From positions 3,782,001 through 3,846,000 of the forward strand of contig JBBMOL010000016.1 of NCBI GenBank assembly GCA_037954665.1: a DNA stretch of 64,000 nucleotides, read 5' to 3'. This document shows, piece after piece, positions 11,749 to 23,369 of the stretch. How positions within the stretch are numbered: position 1 is the first letter of the stretch; each line of letters starts with the position of its first letter. The notes under the pieces were generated by a model. The model was given only the letters and a program-made list of their open reading frames with translations. It made no database searches and was not told where the DNA came from. The DNA comes from Laguncularia racemosa (Eukaryota > Streptophyta > Magnoliopsida > Myrtales > Combretaceae). A program made the position numbers and the translations under genes.

Positions 11749-13770
11749 TCAAAAGAATAAAAAGAAAACACCTTCACAAGCAAATCCTTGTAAGCAATTA
11801 CGTGTACAAATTAAAGCTTCCACATTTGATGGGAACATATTAAGTACATGGGCATCGATGCTCAAAGCTAACTTAACATGGGCATCGATGCTCAAAGCTA
11901 ACTTAGACATTATAGCGGTAATTGGAATACTGAGCACATCAAAGGCCATAATGGACAAATTAGGATATCTTTGGCTTTGACTATTCCAATGTTGCAATAT
12001 ATCTAATTCTAAGTAGAAGTTCATATCTAATATTGGCTCATCTAGATAAATATCCAAAGAAGATTTGCCAGAACTTCATAGTCCTACTTTATGGTACTCC
12101 TATATTATTAAGGAAAAAACTAATTAAGTATTGATATGTAATATGACAATAAATATCATTAAAAAAAATAAATGAAGTTATTATTAAACTTACTTCTAAA
12201 GTAGTAAGATCAATTGCCAAACCCTTTCTAGACCTAGAGTGTCATGGTGCTACTCCTTTACCACCACCTTTAAATGTGTCTTGTGCTTGAGAAGATGATC
12301 TAACCTAATAGCTTTTAGTTCTAGATATGTGATCTGTTTTGCTCTTCTAATATTCTCCAAATAGCTTATATAACTTGCTCTTTATATGAACCAACTTCTC
12401 TTCACAAGTGAGTGGATCAAGTTTATTAAAGTAGAACTTCAAAAAATTAAATCTCATCTAAGGATCAAAGACTGCTCCAAGTGCAAAGACAATACTATAG
12501 TTCCTCTAATATTTATCAAACTTCTATTTCATCTTAGTAGACATCTCCTTTATGACATGATCTTCACTACTTAAATTTTCATTCAAAAAACATTTAATTC
12601 TCCACACTTGTAAAAAATAGTGGTTTGAAGTTAAATACGAGAATCCCGACATCAAATTGGTGATACTGTAAAAGGGCTCAAAAACCTACATATCTTCTCT
12701 ACTCTTCCCCACTCATCCATGGTTGGACTATATTTATAACGAAAATCATTCAATTGAAAGCAAGAAAAAGCACGTTGATACCTGAGTGTGCTATTAAGCA
12801 TAAGATAAGTAGAATTCCATCTAGTAGCTACATCCAAGTGCAAACCAACATTGGTATCAATGTCACCAACCTATGGAACACACTCCAAAAAATGTTTCAT
12901 TCTACTTTGGGAGCCCTTCACACTCTCCCTTATTTTATGTAAGGCTTCACTACTTACCATCGACCCCTCTTGAACAATTAAATGAAGAATATGAGCACAA
13001 CATCTAATATGAAAAAACTCACCACCACATAACAAACTATGCTGCAACTTCAGTTGCTCTTTCAAGAAATCTTGCATGCAATCATTTGCAAATGCATTAT
13101 CCAATATAAGGGAGAATATCTTTATATCTATGCCTCAATCTTTTAAAAATTCAAAAACTTTCTTAGATAACTTAAACCCTGGATGAGAAGGGGGCATTTT
13201 ACAAAAAGCAAGAATTTTATTGTTGAGTTTCCATTTATCATCCACATAATGACCAATCAAACAAATATATCCTTCACTAGTGGAGGCAGTTCATACATTA
13301 GAAGTTAAATATGCTCTCCTTGAAATATTTTGCAATATTTGTTTCAATTTATTCTTTTGAGCTAAATATAAATTCTAAACATCTTATGTAACAGTTTTCC
13401 TAGAAATTGACTTCTACTTAGGATTATATAGCCTTATAAACTATGTAATCCTCCTATACTCAACAAACGAAAATGGCAAATCATGTTCAATAATAGCCAT
13501 TGATATTATCTCATGAACAACTTTAAGATCTAGTTTTCTTGATCTTAACTTACCCGCATGATCAATTATCATATCACCAACATCATTATATCTAAGAATT
13601 TGATTCAAACAACACTTTCCTATATGTCGATGTAAGGATGATGTTCCATAGATATGTCCCCCAATATCATATTCCTTCCCACATACTTTACATTTAGCTT
13701 CACTTTTACCACCTTTCCCAACACCTATTTTTGAAAATATTTCCCAAACTTCAAATGAAGAACTATTTGT
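11749..13770 (-). pseudogene. hAT (Ac-like) transposase, broken
   Basis: Read on the minus strand, the order is complete. A BED zinc finger lies near 13760-13600 (KCKVCGKEYDIGG...SSLHRHIGKC). The catalytic core includes TSEGYICLIGHYVDDKWKL, then GGEFFHIRCCAHILHLIVQ (about 13020-12970) and LDVATRWNSTYLMLNSTLRY (about 12840-12780). The C-terminal dimerisation domain lies near 12057-11760 (YLDEPILD, YPNLSIMAFDVLSIPI, VEALICTRNCL). Stops and frameshifts separate these blocks. The dimerisation domain carries a 30 bp tandem duplication. In intact form this enzyme cuts and reinserts hAT elements with 8 bp target duplications. Confidence 0.85.
11847..11906 (-). repeat. 30 bp tandem duplication inside the transposase
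   Basis: The 30 bp unit around GGGCATCGATGCTCAAAGCT occurs twice head to tail. Its length is a multiple of three, so it duplicates ten residues (KLALSIDAHV) of the dimerisation domain in frame. Confidence 0.9.
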
Positions 13771-14035
13771 TCGAGCCTTTTACCTATAGGTTCCTTAGAT
13801 TAAGAAGATCTGGGTTCTACATTAGCATTACACCTACCAACTTCAGATACATTGTCTACATCAATAGGTTGTATTGTATTTGTAGTCTCATTACTTGTAG
13901 GATCCATTTTGAAAATATATCAAAACAAGAAAATATCATAATATAGTATTAATACCACTAACATTACCTATAATTAGTCACACATCAAATGGATTCTGAG
14001 TTCTTAATTTATTGAAAATTGAATTTAAGATAAGA

Positions 14036-14345
14036 TGTCTCAAATTCCAAACCCCAAACCGCAACTCTAATTCTCCAAATACATAACCAATTAACCATAA
14101 GCTCTAATTTATGCATACCCCTCAATCCCAAACCATAACTCTGAACCCCAAATTGCAAATCCAAATCCAAACCCCAAACCCTAAATAGCACCTCCAAACT
14201 GCAAATCGCAAGTCCAAACCTAAACCCCAAACCCTAAATTGCAACTCTAAACACAAACCCCAAATTGCACCTTCAAACTCCAAACCCAAACCATAAATCG
14301 CAACTCCAAACCCACACCCTAAATCCCTAAACCAAAACTCCAAAT
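14036..14345 (+). repeat. Degenerate minisatellite with telomere-like AAACCCTAAA units
   Basis: About fifteen imperfect units of roughly 20 bp occur (variants of CCAAACCCTAAATTGCAACT). Several contain AAACCCTAAA, which resembles the plant telomere repeat. The array lies upstream of the transposase start, inside the hAT element. It creates spurious Gly/Leu/Trp-rich open frames on the minus strand. Confidence 0.8.
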
Positions 14346-14879
14346 GAAACCATAGATCAAATCAAACAAACATAGCAATTAGCTAACTAAAAAAAAAAAA
14401 AAATGCCACAACCAATAGAAGACTCACCATGCTACTTGATAATGACAAGGACAAAGATGATGAGACGGTGCAGTAACAATGAGGATGATCGATCAACGAC
14501 TGAGATGATGATGAGAAAACAACCGACGACTATGCTGCAACTACTACACACACCGGTGACTAAGCCATGAGTCTGTGACATATGACCGTCAAGATCAAGA
14601 AGGCTAACACCGAGATGAGAAAGACAAATTTGAGCTTGAGTCATCGTGACCCGTGACTGTCAAGCCTAAAAGGGTTGCCACCGAAGTCCAAGACAACATG
14701 ACTAATGAGTGATGAGATTAGAATGAAAGTGAGTGAGCTGTGGTGTGGCCTGTGAAAGTGAGAGTGTGATGAGGATCAACTAGCATAAAAAAGGAAGGAG
14801 CACATACATATGTCAACTTGATTCCCATGACCATGGAAGGATGAAATAATTTAGGGACATTAAATATTTGCATGGACCG

Positions 14880-15480
14880 CTACACTAGAGAATACATTCA
14901 GTTTTGTTAATGTTTATTTTTATTTATTGGTTTGTTATTTATGTTATTTAGTTGCCTACTTGGTAACACAAGGATAGAATAGGCAACTTAGGATTTTTAG
15001 TATTTGTTTTGATTTGTAACTTATATTATTTAGTTGCCTACTCGGTTACATGAAGATAAGGTGACAAATAGATTAGGTAACTTAGGATTTCCATATTGTG
15101 TTGTGTGCTATATATATGACTGTGCTAGGGGCCAGTAAAAGAAGACAACTTTGAGATATGAAAACACATATTTTTTCATGAGATACGAAATACCTCTTTT
15201 TGTTCTTTTATAAAAAAACTTTTCCATAAGATTCTTAACCAAATTACTAGGAATAACTTTTGATAACTTAGGTTACAGTCAACGGGTTTGATTAGGATCT
15301 AGTTACGCATCGCTTATTCAAGACGATCCTTGGGGTAATTGAAACCAACTAGCATCGTTGGGGTTCTAAGTTTGACATACGTAGGATTACACACATCAGA
15401 GTGAGTGACAGTGAGGTTGAGAGATAAGGAGGATTGGAGAGGAACGAATGATCTAGTCGGGGTGGCCTCTCTTGTGGCTA
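14880..15480. other. Possible solo LTR or subterminal hAT sequence
   Basis: No coding frame is present. TTATGTTATTTAGTTGCCTACT at about 14939 partly recurs at about 15024 as TTATATTATTTAGTTGCCTACT, followed by ...AACTTAGGATTT in both. The unit of about 85 bp is therefore duplicated. The stretch has an LTR-like look (TATATATATGACTGTG near 15110), but I could not fix TG...CA ends. Confidence 0.3.
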
Positions 15481-15721
15481 TCCTGTTTTCTTTTCCCTTT
15501 TTTCTTTTTCTCTTTTTAAATTGTGCAGGCCATGCGGGCCAACCCGCGCCGGCATCAATATAGCTTATCCTGACCTACGAGCCACTCAAGGCAGGCCAAA
15601 ACAACCCACACATGTTGCGAGCTAAAATTTTCTAGCAATCTCTGCAAAATTTGTGGGTTAAGCGAGCCAACCTGCAGGGTCTGCCCCGTATTCTCTATCC
15701 TAACAGGAAGTGTACTGGCTT

Positions 15722-17290
15722 TCAATTTAACTCGTCACCTATAGGCATGAAGTGCATCCTATATGTGAGCTCTTGATGCATCCACTTGTACCAATCAGGT
15801 ATAAAGTGCGTGATATCAAGCCTCATTGAGTTAGCTACTGCATAGACATGGGAGCATGGAATTTTGTATATTTTCCACTTTTGGCAGCTACATGTACTTC
15901 GGGCAAAGTCAATAATGTGCATTCAGCCCCCTCCTCTTAACCCCCTCACAACACAATGACTATCGATGAGTACTTCAAAAAGTTTGTATTGCCTGCTATA
16001 GTCAATGACTCTATGGTTACTAGCTCGTGAACTCCATTTGTTGATTTTTTTTCAGTTGCATATTTCGTGAAATTTCTACCATTTGCCATATTCTTCAAAG
16101 CCTCTGAATGCTTCTTAACGAAATACCCCATGCAGTTGTAGAATGTCTTCTTCACCAAAGCAGTCATAAGTAACCCTCAAGCCTTCTTCAACATGGAATT
16201 GTAGCTTTCAATAATGTTAGAGGTCATATACCTAAACTGATAACAACCATCATAAGCTAACATCCACATATACAACGACGCGTCGTCAAACCAGTCCAAT
16301 GCATTAGGCTTAATGATCCCCACCTACTTTAATACATAGTTTAACTTGCAAGATTATGCTTGCAACCCGGCATATGTAACCAACCTCTTACATTGCATGT
16401 TTTTATGTACCAAGTTAAAGTTGCTTGCAAGGCGTCGTAGACAAATCCACCACACCGCAAATGGAGGGCGCCATCCATTGGCTTCTTCTTCAACTGCCAG
16501 CTTAATGCCCACATGTCTATCCGATATAAAGCAAGTGGTTTCACAACCTGTACAATCACCAACAACATATTCCTTTAATTTCCTCAAAAACCAACCCCCA
16601 TGTCTTAATCATTTCTTGATCCATGATAGCGAATGCTAGCAGAAGTATATAGTTGTTGCCATCAATGCCACAAGCAATTAGCAATTTGTGAGTGTACTTC
16701 CCATACAAAAAAAGTTGTATCAATGGTAACAATTGGTATAAGGAATCTCCACACTGTAATACATAGCCCAAATGCCCAAAATACCCACTTCAAAGTAGAT
16801 ACCGTAGGGGTAGTTGATCTACTCCACCCCCAATCAATTCGTGTTTCGGGATTTGTATTTTCTATTGCATTTAAAAGTTCAGGGAGTTTATTATAAGACT
16901 TCTCCCAATTCCTAAACACATGCTGTATAGCCCTCTTCTTCCCTACTAAACCCGTTTCCTATTGATCCTGTGGCCAAATTCTTGTTCGACAATAGAAGCC
17001 AACTCCACTACCTTCATATTAATATTGTACCTAACAAGATTTACAAATTGGCTAGCAAGAAAATTGCAATCCAACTATAAGCGATCCTGACTAACTAGTG
17101 AGTTATTGCACATATGTGGACCATCAAATCTCGTCACTAGGAACATGGCCTCCAACTTCTATAGACCAGATTCTACAACAATAAAGTTATAATGGTTTTT
17201 TACATGGTAAGCCTTCACTGCTTGAATCACATCTACTTTCATTTTAAATCTCATGCCCCTGTAAAAATCATCACACTACTCAAACCACTG
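15722..17290 (-). pseudogene. MULE (Mutator-like) transposase, broken
   Basis: On the minus strand the N-terminal part (about 17280-17150) reads GMRFKMKVDVIQAVKAYHV. It is followed by CNFLASQFVNLVRYNINMKV (about 17060-17010). The core at about 16740-16400 has VTIDTTFFVWEVHSQIANCL, IDGNNYILLLAFAIMDQEM and CFISDRHVGIKLAV, which are blocks of the MULE transposase domain around the first two catalytic aspartates. The C-terminal open piece at 15922-15722 has a SWIM zinc finger (CSCQKW...IPCSHVYAV). Several frameshifts and stops exist. The C-terminus lies only about 25 bp from the right end of the hAT element. No terminal repeats were identified. Confidence 0.85.
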
Positions 17291-17299
17291 CAAATATTA

Positions 17300-19405
17300 G
17301 TTTGCTCCTACTCGAAATAAATGTAACCATCATCACCATCAACGTTGTAGTTCGAAACAGGATCTCTCACTACTATACTTGGTAGTTAGCTTGCTTTGAT
17401 TGATATATTACCTAAAAGAATTCATTGTAGTTGACATTTTTCTTCATTTTCAACTTCTTCACTGGATCTCTATCGTATTTCAGCCCCTATTTACCAACCA
17501 CAATATTTCCAAACACATAAATCATCAATTTCACGTAATCACTCATTGTTTCTCTATCCACAGTATATTTAAATTATGAGTTTTTTTTAAAAAATGACAA
17601 TTTTCAATAACAATATTGTAAAAATTAGCTCGCCAAAAATAAAAAATTTCCATATCATTTTTAATTTTAATTTTTTTCCATTATTTCCCAACAAAATTTT
17701 GCAAATTTAATTAACAACACTATAAAAATTATTTCGCAAGCCAAATATTATAAATTTATATCACAATATTTTTTTATAATAATATAGATAATATTTTCAA
17801 TTTAATATTTACAAATAATATTAAATTTTTCGCTATATTAAAGTATTCTCATACTAACGCAAAAATTAATGTTGCATGTTATCTATTACAGGATCTACAT
17901 AAATCATATCTAACAGACTAGTAATATTTTCTACAAAACATAACATTATAGCAACATTTTCCTTAAATAATCATATCAAACACAAAAAAAAAAAATCAAC
18001 TTTTTTCTAAAATAAACATATCATAATTGATTAATCATTGAGGAAATGCTAGATCTCAAATGTATTCATTCAAATCTCTCCTTTTCACTCAGCACAAATA
18101 CTTCTTCTTCCTACAAACGAGAGAAAAAAAACAGATAGAGTTTATAGATGGAAAAATTAAAGCAAATGTTTTTTGTTTCTGCATTTGTATTATTAATTTT
18201 CTATATTGTTATCGCATGAGTTACTTTTTATATTGACGATAAATGTTAAAATAAAAAAAAAATGGATAGTGAGATTACTTGAGGTGGCAAAACTAAAGGT
18301 GTACATCGGATGTATGCCTTCAATTTTGTTAATTTTCGTAAAACTGAAGTCATAAATCACATTGGAATCTTCAAAACTTATTTTTAAAATAATTATTTTA
18401 GATATAATATTTACAAAAAAAATTAAATACAATATTTTATAGTGTTGCCCCCTCAAAAAGCGTTTCTTTTAATTTCGTACCTGCAACTCGGAGACGTCGT
18501 TGTAGCGTTTCGTAAGAGTTGAAGCCGACTGATCTTCAAGAAATTTGATTGTGAAAGGATGAAGAGCCAGGGCTGATATATATTTGTTGAAATGCACGAA
18601 ATCAAGTGGTGGAGATATTGTGATCACAAGGCTAGGCTATACCATATGATGGGCTATGATGCCACATTGATCGATGTCAAATAGAAGTAAAGGAGTTAAT
18701 GATATAAGGTTATACGGAGAGAAAAAGAAGCAGCAAAGTTTCCATTAGCAGCTTAATCGGGCCTGGTTTGGCTATGGAAGATATGAGCTATGCGAGAGAT
18801 GATTGGATACTGTGCCATAATTGTTTGAATATTTATAGAAGTGTGGGATATGTGGAAGGAAGGACCACGTGTAGGTATTTCCGCTAGACACCACAAGCTT
18901 AATATATATGGATAATTTCAGATAAGGGTGAATAAAGTGAGGGAAGATTTGAAGTGGAGATGAATAATATTTTGATGGATTTGAGAAAGATTTGGTTCTG
19001 TTAGGGTCTGGTGAAGAACAAGAGCACGAGAAAGGCCGCCAAATCGTAAAGAAAATAACATATCCGAAGGAGTCGAAATAAGATCCCGTCCGAAATTGAT
19101 CCACTGTAAACTAAATGGTGGCAATTTAATGTCCTGTCCAGCACGTTATAAGACAAAATCAATTGAGTTTCCACTTCATGCGAGGTCGACGTTGGAATAT
19201 ACACTTTAAAAGTCCAAACTGAAAAGAGCTGTCGTCATGAGCCAAGGAGGAAAATGGAATCCATTCATGCTTTTTTCTAAAATGCGAAGAGGGAAAAAAT
19301 TGATTCAATAGGGCAACTTTGGATTCATCATACGATTATCACGAAATTTCAACATAGAATTCGTGGGATAAAGTTACATTGGAACTCCTCTTGGAGTCAA
19401 CTTAG

Positions 19406-19408
<3 letters not shown>
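17300..19408. other. Unassigned AT-rich sequence
   Basis: No domain could be recognised in any frame. Short minus-strand frames at 18193-18456 and 18772-19204 overlap in different frames and look random. The first few hundred bases may be a decayed MULE flank. Confidence 0.35.

Positions 19409-19434
<26 letters not shown>
19409..19434. repeat. (TA)n microsatellite
   Basis: A pure alternating TA run of 13 units, followed by TGCCTATCGGTCTATC. Confidence 0.9.
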
Positions 19435-19437
<3 letters not shown>

Positions 19438-20640
19438 TATCGGTCTATCTATTTGTGTGTGTAAATATTGCCTTGGAAGGTAATGTTATTTTAGTAAGCC
19501 TAAAACTGCGTGTGTAATTAGACAATTTCTCAAGCTTATGCACTAAAATACATATAATAAATAAATTTATAGTACTAACACTAAGCTCATATACTATAAT
19601 CTATCAAAAAAAAAAAAAAAAAGTCTTCAACTATGTAGGTGCGCTTGGCAACAATGTAATTGCTTTATAATGTGCCTGTGCTAAGCAACAAATTAGTTAT
19701 TTGATGATGCCCAAAATACTTAAACTTCATCCAAAAATTTTAGTTAAGAGGTAAAAATGTAAAGGGCTAATTTTGTATAATGCCAACCCCACTATTAATT
19801 CACTATTTAATTAGGCATGATTCTTTAATCCAAGTGATAGAGTCCAAGGAGTCTAGTCTATAATTGGGTTGATTCTAGGAGATTTTGTTTGGTAAGGTTA
19901 GAATAGAGATTGTTGTATCAATCCATCTACTCTCAACCTTTCTAAGGCAAGCTCATACACTCAATAAAGCAAACTATTAGTCTTGGGCCAACTCATTAGG
20001 TTAACCGCAAGTAACTAAGCTTAATCTAATCCATCGATTATCAATGTGATCTAATGAATGTCATTTAACTCAAGACACTATAAGTACTTAGTAATGCTTT
20101 ATTATTTGAGGCTTCAAAAGTTTTATAATTCAAAGAAACAATGCTATCACGTGAAACTCTATTGTCAAATATCAAAACAATGTTCAAAGGAAGAACGAGT
20201 TAATAATCAATCAAAAAATAGTGAAGTTGATACTCAATAACTCCCTCACCTGTCATAAGTATGTTTAAGTCATCAAGATTGTCTCTTCCTCCTTCTAATT
20301 ACTTCCTTCCCTAAGTCTTCTCTTTAAGTACCATTTATACATCACTGCTCTAATGTCATGTGCAGTGCAAGACTCATATGTTAATTCACATCACAACACT
20401 ATGTTAAACCACACATCTATACTTCATGTTTGGGATAAATATTAGGAATATCATGATGATGATTGAAGGGTTACTATAGGCATACAACTAAAGTTGATAT
20501 TTATAATTAGAAATAGAGATAAAAAATGAAATGCAAAATAATTATGAAAGTTTACTTTAAAGGTAATAAAATAAAACCAATGCTAAAATGCTTTGAAGGA
20601 AGCTTTGAGCTCATATTGTTTATGATTTGACAACAGAATT
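19435..20640. other. No recognisable gene
   Basis: AT-rich sequence with short poly-A runs (for example 19605-19622). I see no conserved frame. Confidence 0.35.
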
Positions 20641-20669
20641 AAACTCTATGAGATCAAATCTCCCATTGT

Positions 20670-20741
20670 TCCTTAGGAGCTCAATGGTAGAGCAATCAGC
20701 TATAAATTGACTAGCCATAGGTTCAAATCCTACTTGGAGAT
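20670..20741 (+). pseudogene. trnN: Nuclear copy of plastid trnN-GUU, decayed
   Basis: The 72-base stretch can be laid on plastid tRNA-Asn end to end. The D arm reads AGCTCAATGGTAGAGC and the T arm CATAGGTTCAAATCCTAC. The acceptor strands TCCTTAG and TTGGAGA still largely pair. The length equals the plastid gene. Most changes relative to the plastid sequence I recall are G to A or C to T, the signature of methylated cytosine decay in nuclear DNA. The anticodon GTT now reads ATA, so it should not work as tRNA-Asn. The flank GATATTTGATTATTCC also looks plastid-derived. It is therefore probably part of a small plastid DNA insertion. Confidence 0.75.
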
Positions 20742-20835
20742 ATTTGATTATTCCAAAATTTAGAATGAAAGAGTTTGCTTTAATCGTTAAGAGTAAGTAA
20801 CTCCCCTCATTTCCCGGTGTTGGTGAAATTTTCAA

Positions 20836-21712
20836 TAAGAAAAGTTAATGCTACTTCACATATTAGTATTGCTTATAAAATTTTGGACAGATATGAGAAA
20901 TATAATGATGATAAATAAGGAGCTCCTATAGGAATACAACTAAAGTTGATACTAATAAGGAATAAATAACTAAAGGAGGGGAGAAAGAGATTGAAAAAGC
21001 AGTGTACAAAAGTAAGGATTTTGGAAAATTTAAAAAAACATTACTAATATTTTAGCGTTTTTGCAAATTTATAACATGTATTTATTTTTTTAACAGACAA
21101 ATAACTTTATTCAGTATTGTGTTAATACTTTTAGGGGATAATTGTTGGATTATGATTGGTCCTTAATAATTAATTTAATTAAATAATATTAGTTAATAAG
21201 TTGAATCAAATAATATAACAAAATTAATAAAAATGACATAAAATTAAAAAAAAATTGAAATCAGGTGAAAACCCTCCCCTGCTAACCATCATAAGCTTCT
21301 TCATCGTACTTTGCAACTGTAAGTCTTGTCTTCTTCCACTATAATATTTGTTTTGTGTTTATCATTTTCTTAATTTTGTTTACGAGTTCTCGGGTTCCTT
21401 GGACATACACAAGGTTACAATCACGAGTGGACGTACGTGTATGTGTGTGTGAGTATATGCTGTACCGGAAGTGAAATGCTGGGAGTGAAGATGTTGGTAA
21501 GAAATATTAATGTTGCATTAACTATAAAGGCGAATAACACCATGTATATTTGTGTTTTCATCGTATTTCATTTTACATACGCGTGTTTTGTTTTTTAGAC
21601 TTTGTGCATCTATATTAATTTGCTCCATCATGTAAACCTTAGTCTACCATATACTTCACGGTGCTAAGTAAGCTCTAACCTTTGTCTTCTTAAGAGACTT
21701 AAGACTCAAGAC
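20836..21712. other. 3' flank of the minus-strand neprosin pseudogene
   Basis: No gene is recognised. A GTGTATGTGTGTGTGAG run lies near 21440 and a short tandem AAGACTCA repeat lies at 21697-21720, next to the pseudogene's stop codon. Confidence 0.35.
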
Positions 21713-22294
21713 TCAAGACTGAGACGTGGTTGATAGCTTGAAATTATCTGAGTTCATCCTACAGCCATTATTAGCAGCATTGCCCCAGTCGAAGCAGCAT
21801 CTCACATGTAAAGTGGGACGTTTACGGATACCATCTTGATCAATGTAGCAAATATTTTCGAAATAGCAAGCATGTGTAAAATCACCAACCGGCCTGTGCC
21901 CACTTCCCAATGGAGGGGATGGGGAAGTTCCATTGTGCCCTTCTGGAGTGAATTCTCCCCATTGTCCATGTCCATGCAACGACCCCTTTCCTCAGGTTCG
22001 GAAGCACTTCATTTGGCCAATAATCAACGCTAATGTTCCGATGCGAAAAGATCAATAGCCACCAATTTCCCGTCTCACGCTCCTACATGTATTTAACCAT
22101 TATTCATCAATAGACGGGGTATGTACGTGAAAATTTGACAATAGATAAGTCATGTTTTAAAAATATTCAAACAAAGATAAATTTGGATTTGATGCTTTTA
22201 CCTGACTTAAGTTCATATTGGAAAACTGGGGTTTACTATACTATCAACTTGTAAAAAACCTTGACATAGCATATCATTGCAACCACTGTGATCT

Positions 22295-22418
22295 GCATCT
22301 CCCTGTTATTAAAATAAAATCCATCAGAATTTCGTGTCCCTGATTATTAATCATATGCATTTCCTTGTTATTAAAATAAAATCCATCACAATTCCGTGTC
22401 CCTAATTATTAATCATAC
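22295..22418 (-). repeat. 62 bp tandem duplication across the exon 6 acceptor
   Basis: Two adjacent 62-base copies (22295-22356 and 22357-22418) share CTTGTTATTAAAATAAAATCC-like cores and GTGTCCCT.ATTATTAATCAT. The lower copy includes the exon 6 splice acceptor and the first codons of the exon. The upper copy carries a damaged version, so the acceptor region itself was duplicated. Confidence 0.85.
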
Positions 22419-23369
22419 TTAACATACAAATATTTACTTACAGTCCAATATGTGAACAAGCGAGTAACATTATCACCATAAAGCTCGGGACTTGCCTGGT
22501 CAAACAAACAATCTCTTAGATATAGAGCATATACAAAACTATATATGTTAGTGCATTTTAGTGGCCATTGCATTAGGTACATGGCAGCATTAAATTTATT
22601 TGTTGCATTAAATTATATTTGAAGAGTATTTAACAATGCACCATGTACTTATAATGCAATTTAGGAATGTAAATGGCACAACTCCATTCACAACCTCTTT
22701 GAACTTAGTGTATTGAGCTCAAGCTTAAATTTATTTTGTTTGAAGGACTCATGTAGACACAGGGCTAGTTCAGAACCCGAGTCAAGGGCCGCAGGGAGAG
22801 AGAACCGGAATCGGTCCAGGGGGAAAGGGTCGGGTCGATTCCCTTGACCCGGCAGTTCATGGGCCGATTTGGGCCCTAAACCGGCCCTTTGAGTTTTTTC
22901 TTTTCAGATTTTTTTTAATCCTCTTTTTTTATTACATATTTTTCATATTCTTTAAGATTATTTTGATATTTATCTGTGTATATTTTTTGAGTTAGTTTAG
23001 TTTTTTTTCTTAAATTTATAAACGTTAAAATTTAATTTATAATTTCTTGGGGTAATATACGATGTTTCGGAATTAATTGGTGGCAATGCCCCGTACACAA
23101 GGGGGTGGGGTAGGTGCAGGTGTGGTGGGGATGGAGATGCTAGCCCCGAATTTTATTAATTAAATAAAATTATTACAAAAAAAAAGAGGAAAACAATTGG
23201 TCTTACCTCCTATACACGATAATAATGCTGTGCAAGTAAATAATAGAAATAAATAAGAGAGTGTCACTCCCCTTACAAAATATGTCTAACTCTAACCTAG
23301 TACAAAAAATAAATAAGGTAGTACTACTACCCGTACAAAATTATTTAGCTTGCCTGATATCAGGATCCG

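Larger units (their letters stand above)
10698..15697 (-). mobile_element. hAT DNA transposon, about 5 kb, decayed
   Basis: The left end is TAGAGCTGGGAAAGCGGGCC. The reverse complement of the right end is TAGAGAATACGGGGCAGACC. Together they give short imperfect terminal inverted repeats embedded in GC-rich subterminal regions (GGGCC/GGCCC motifs near 10710-10850 and 15525-15690). The interior carries a broken hAT transposase on the minus strand (11749-13770). The 8 bp flanks (ATGAAAAG and TCCTAACA) do not match, so the ends are slightly misplaced, the target duplication has decayed, or the element was rearranged. Confidence 0.7.

Noticed and set aside
14009..14343. Two overlapping minus-strand frames rich in Gly, Leu and Trp
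   Set aside because: They are translations of the 20 bp minisatellite and carry no independent signal.
16341..16919. Plus-strand frames opposite the MULE transposase
   Set aside because: They are antisense shadows; the minus-strand reading matches a known transposase order.
18772..19204. Overlapping minus-strand frames of 67-110 residues
   Set aside because: Three frames are open over the same bases and none has a recognisable motif.
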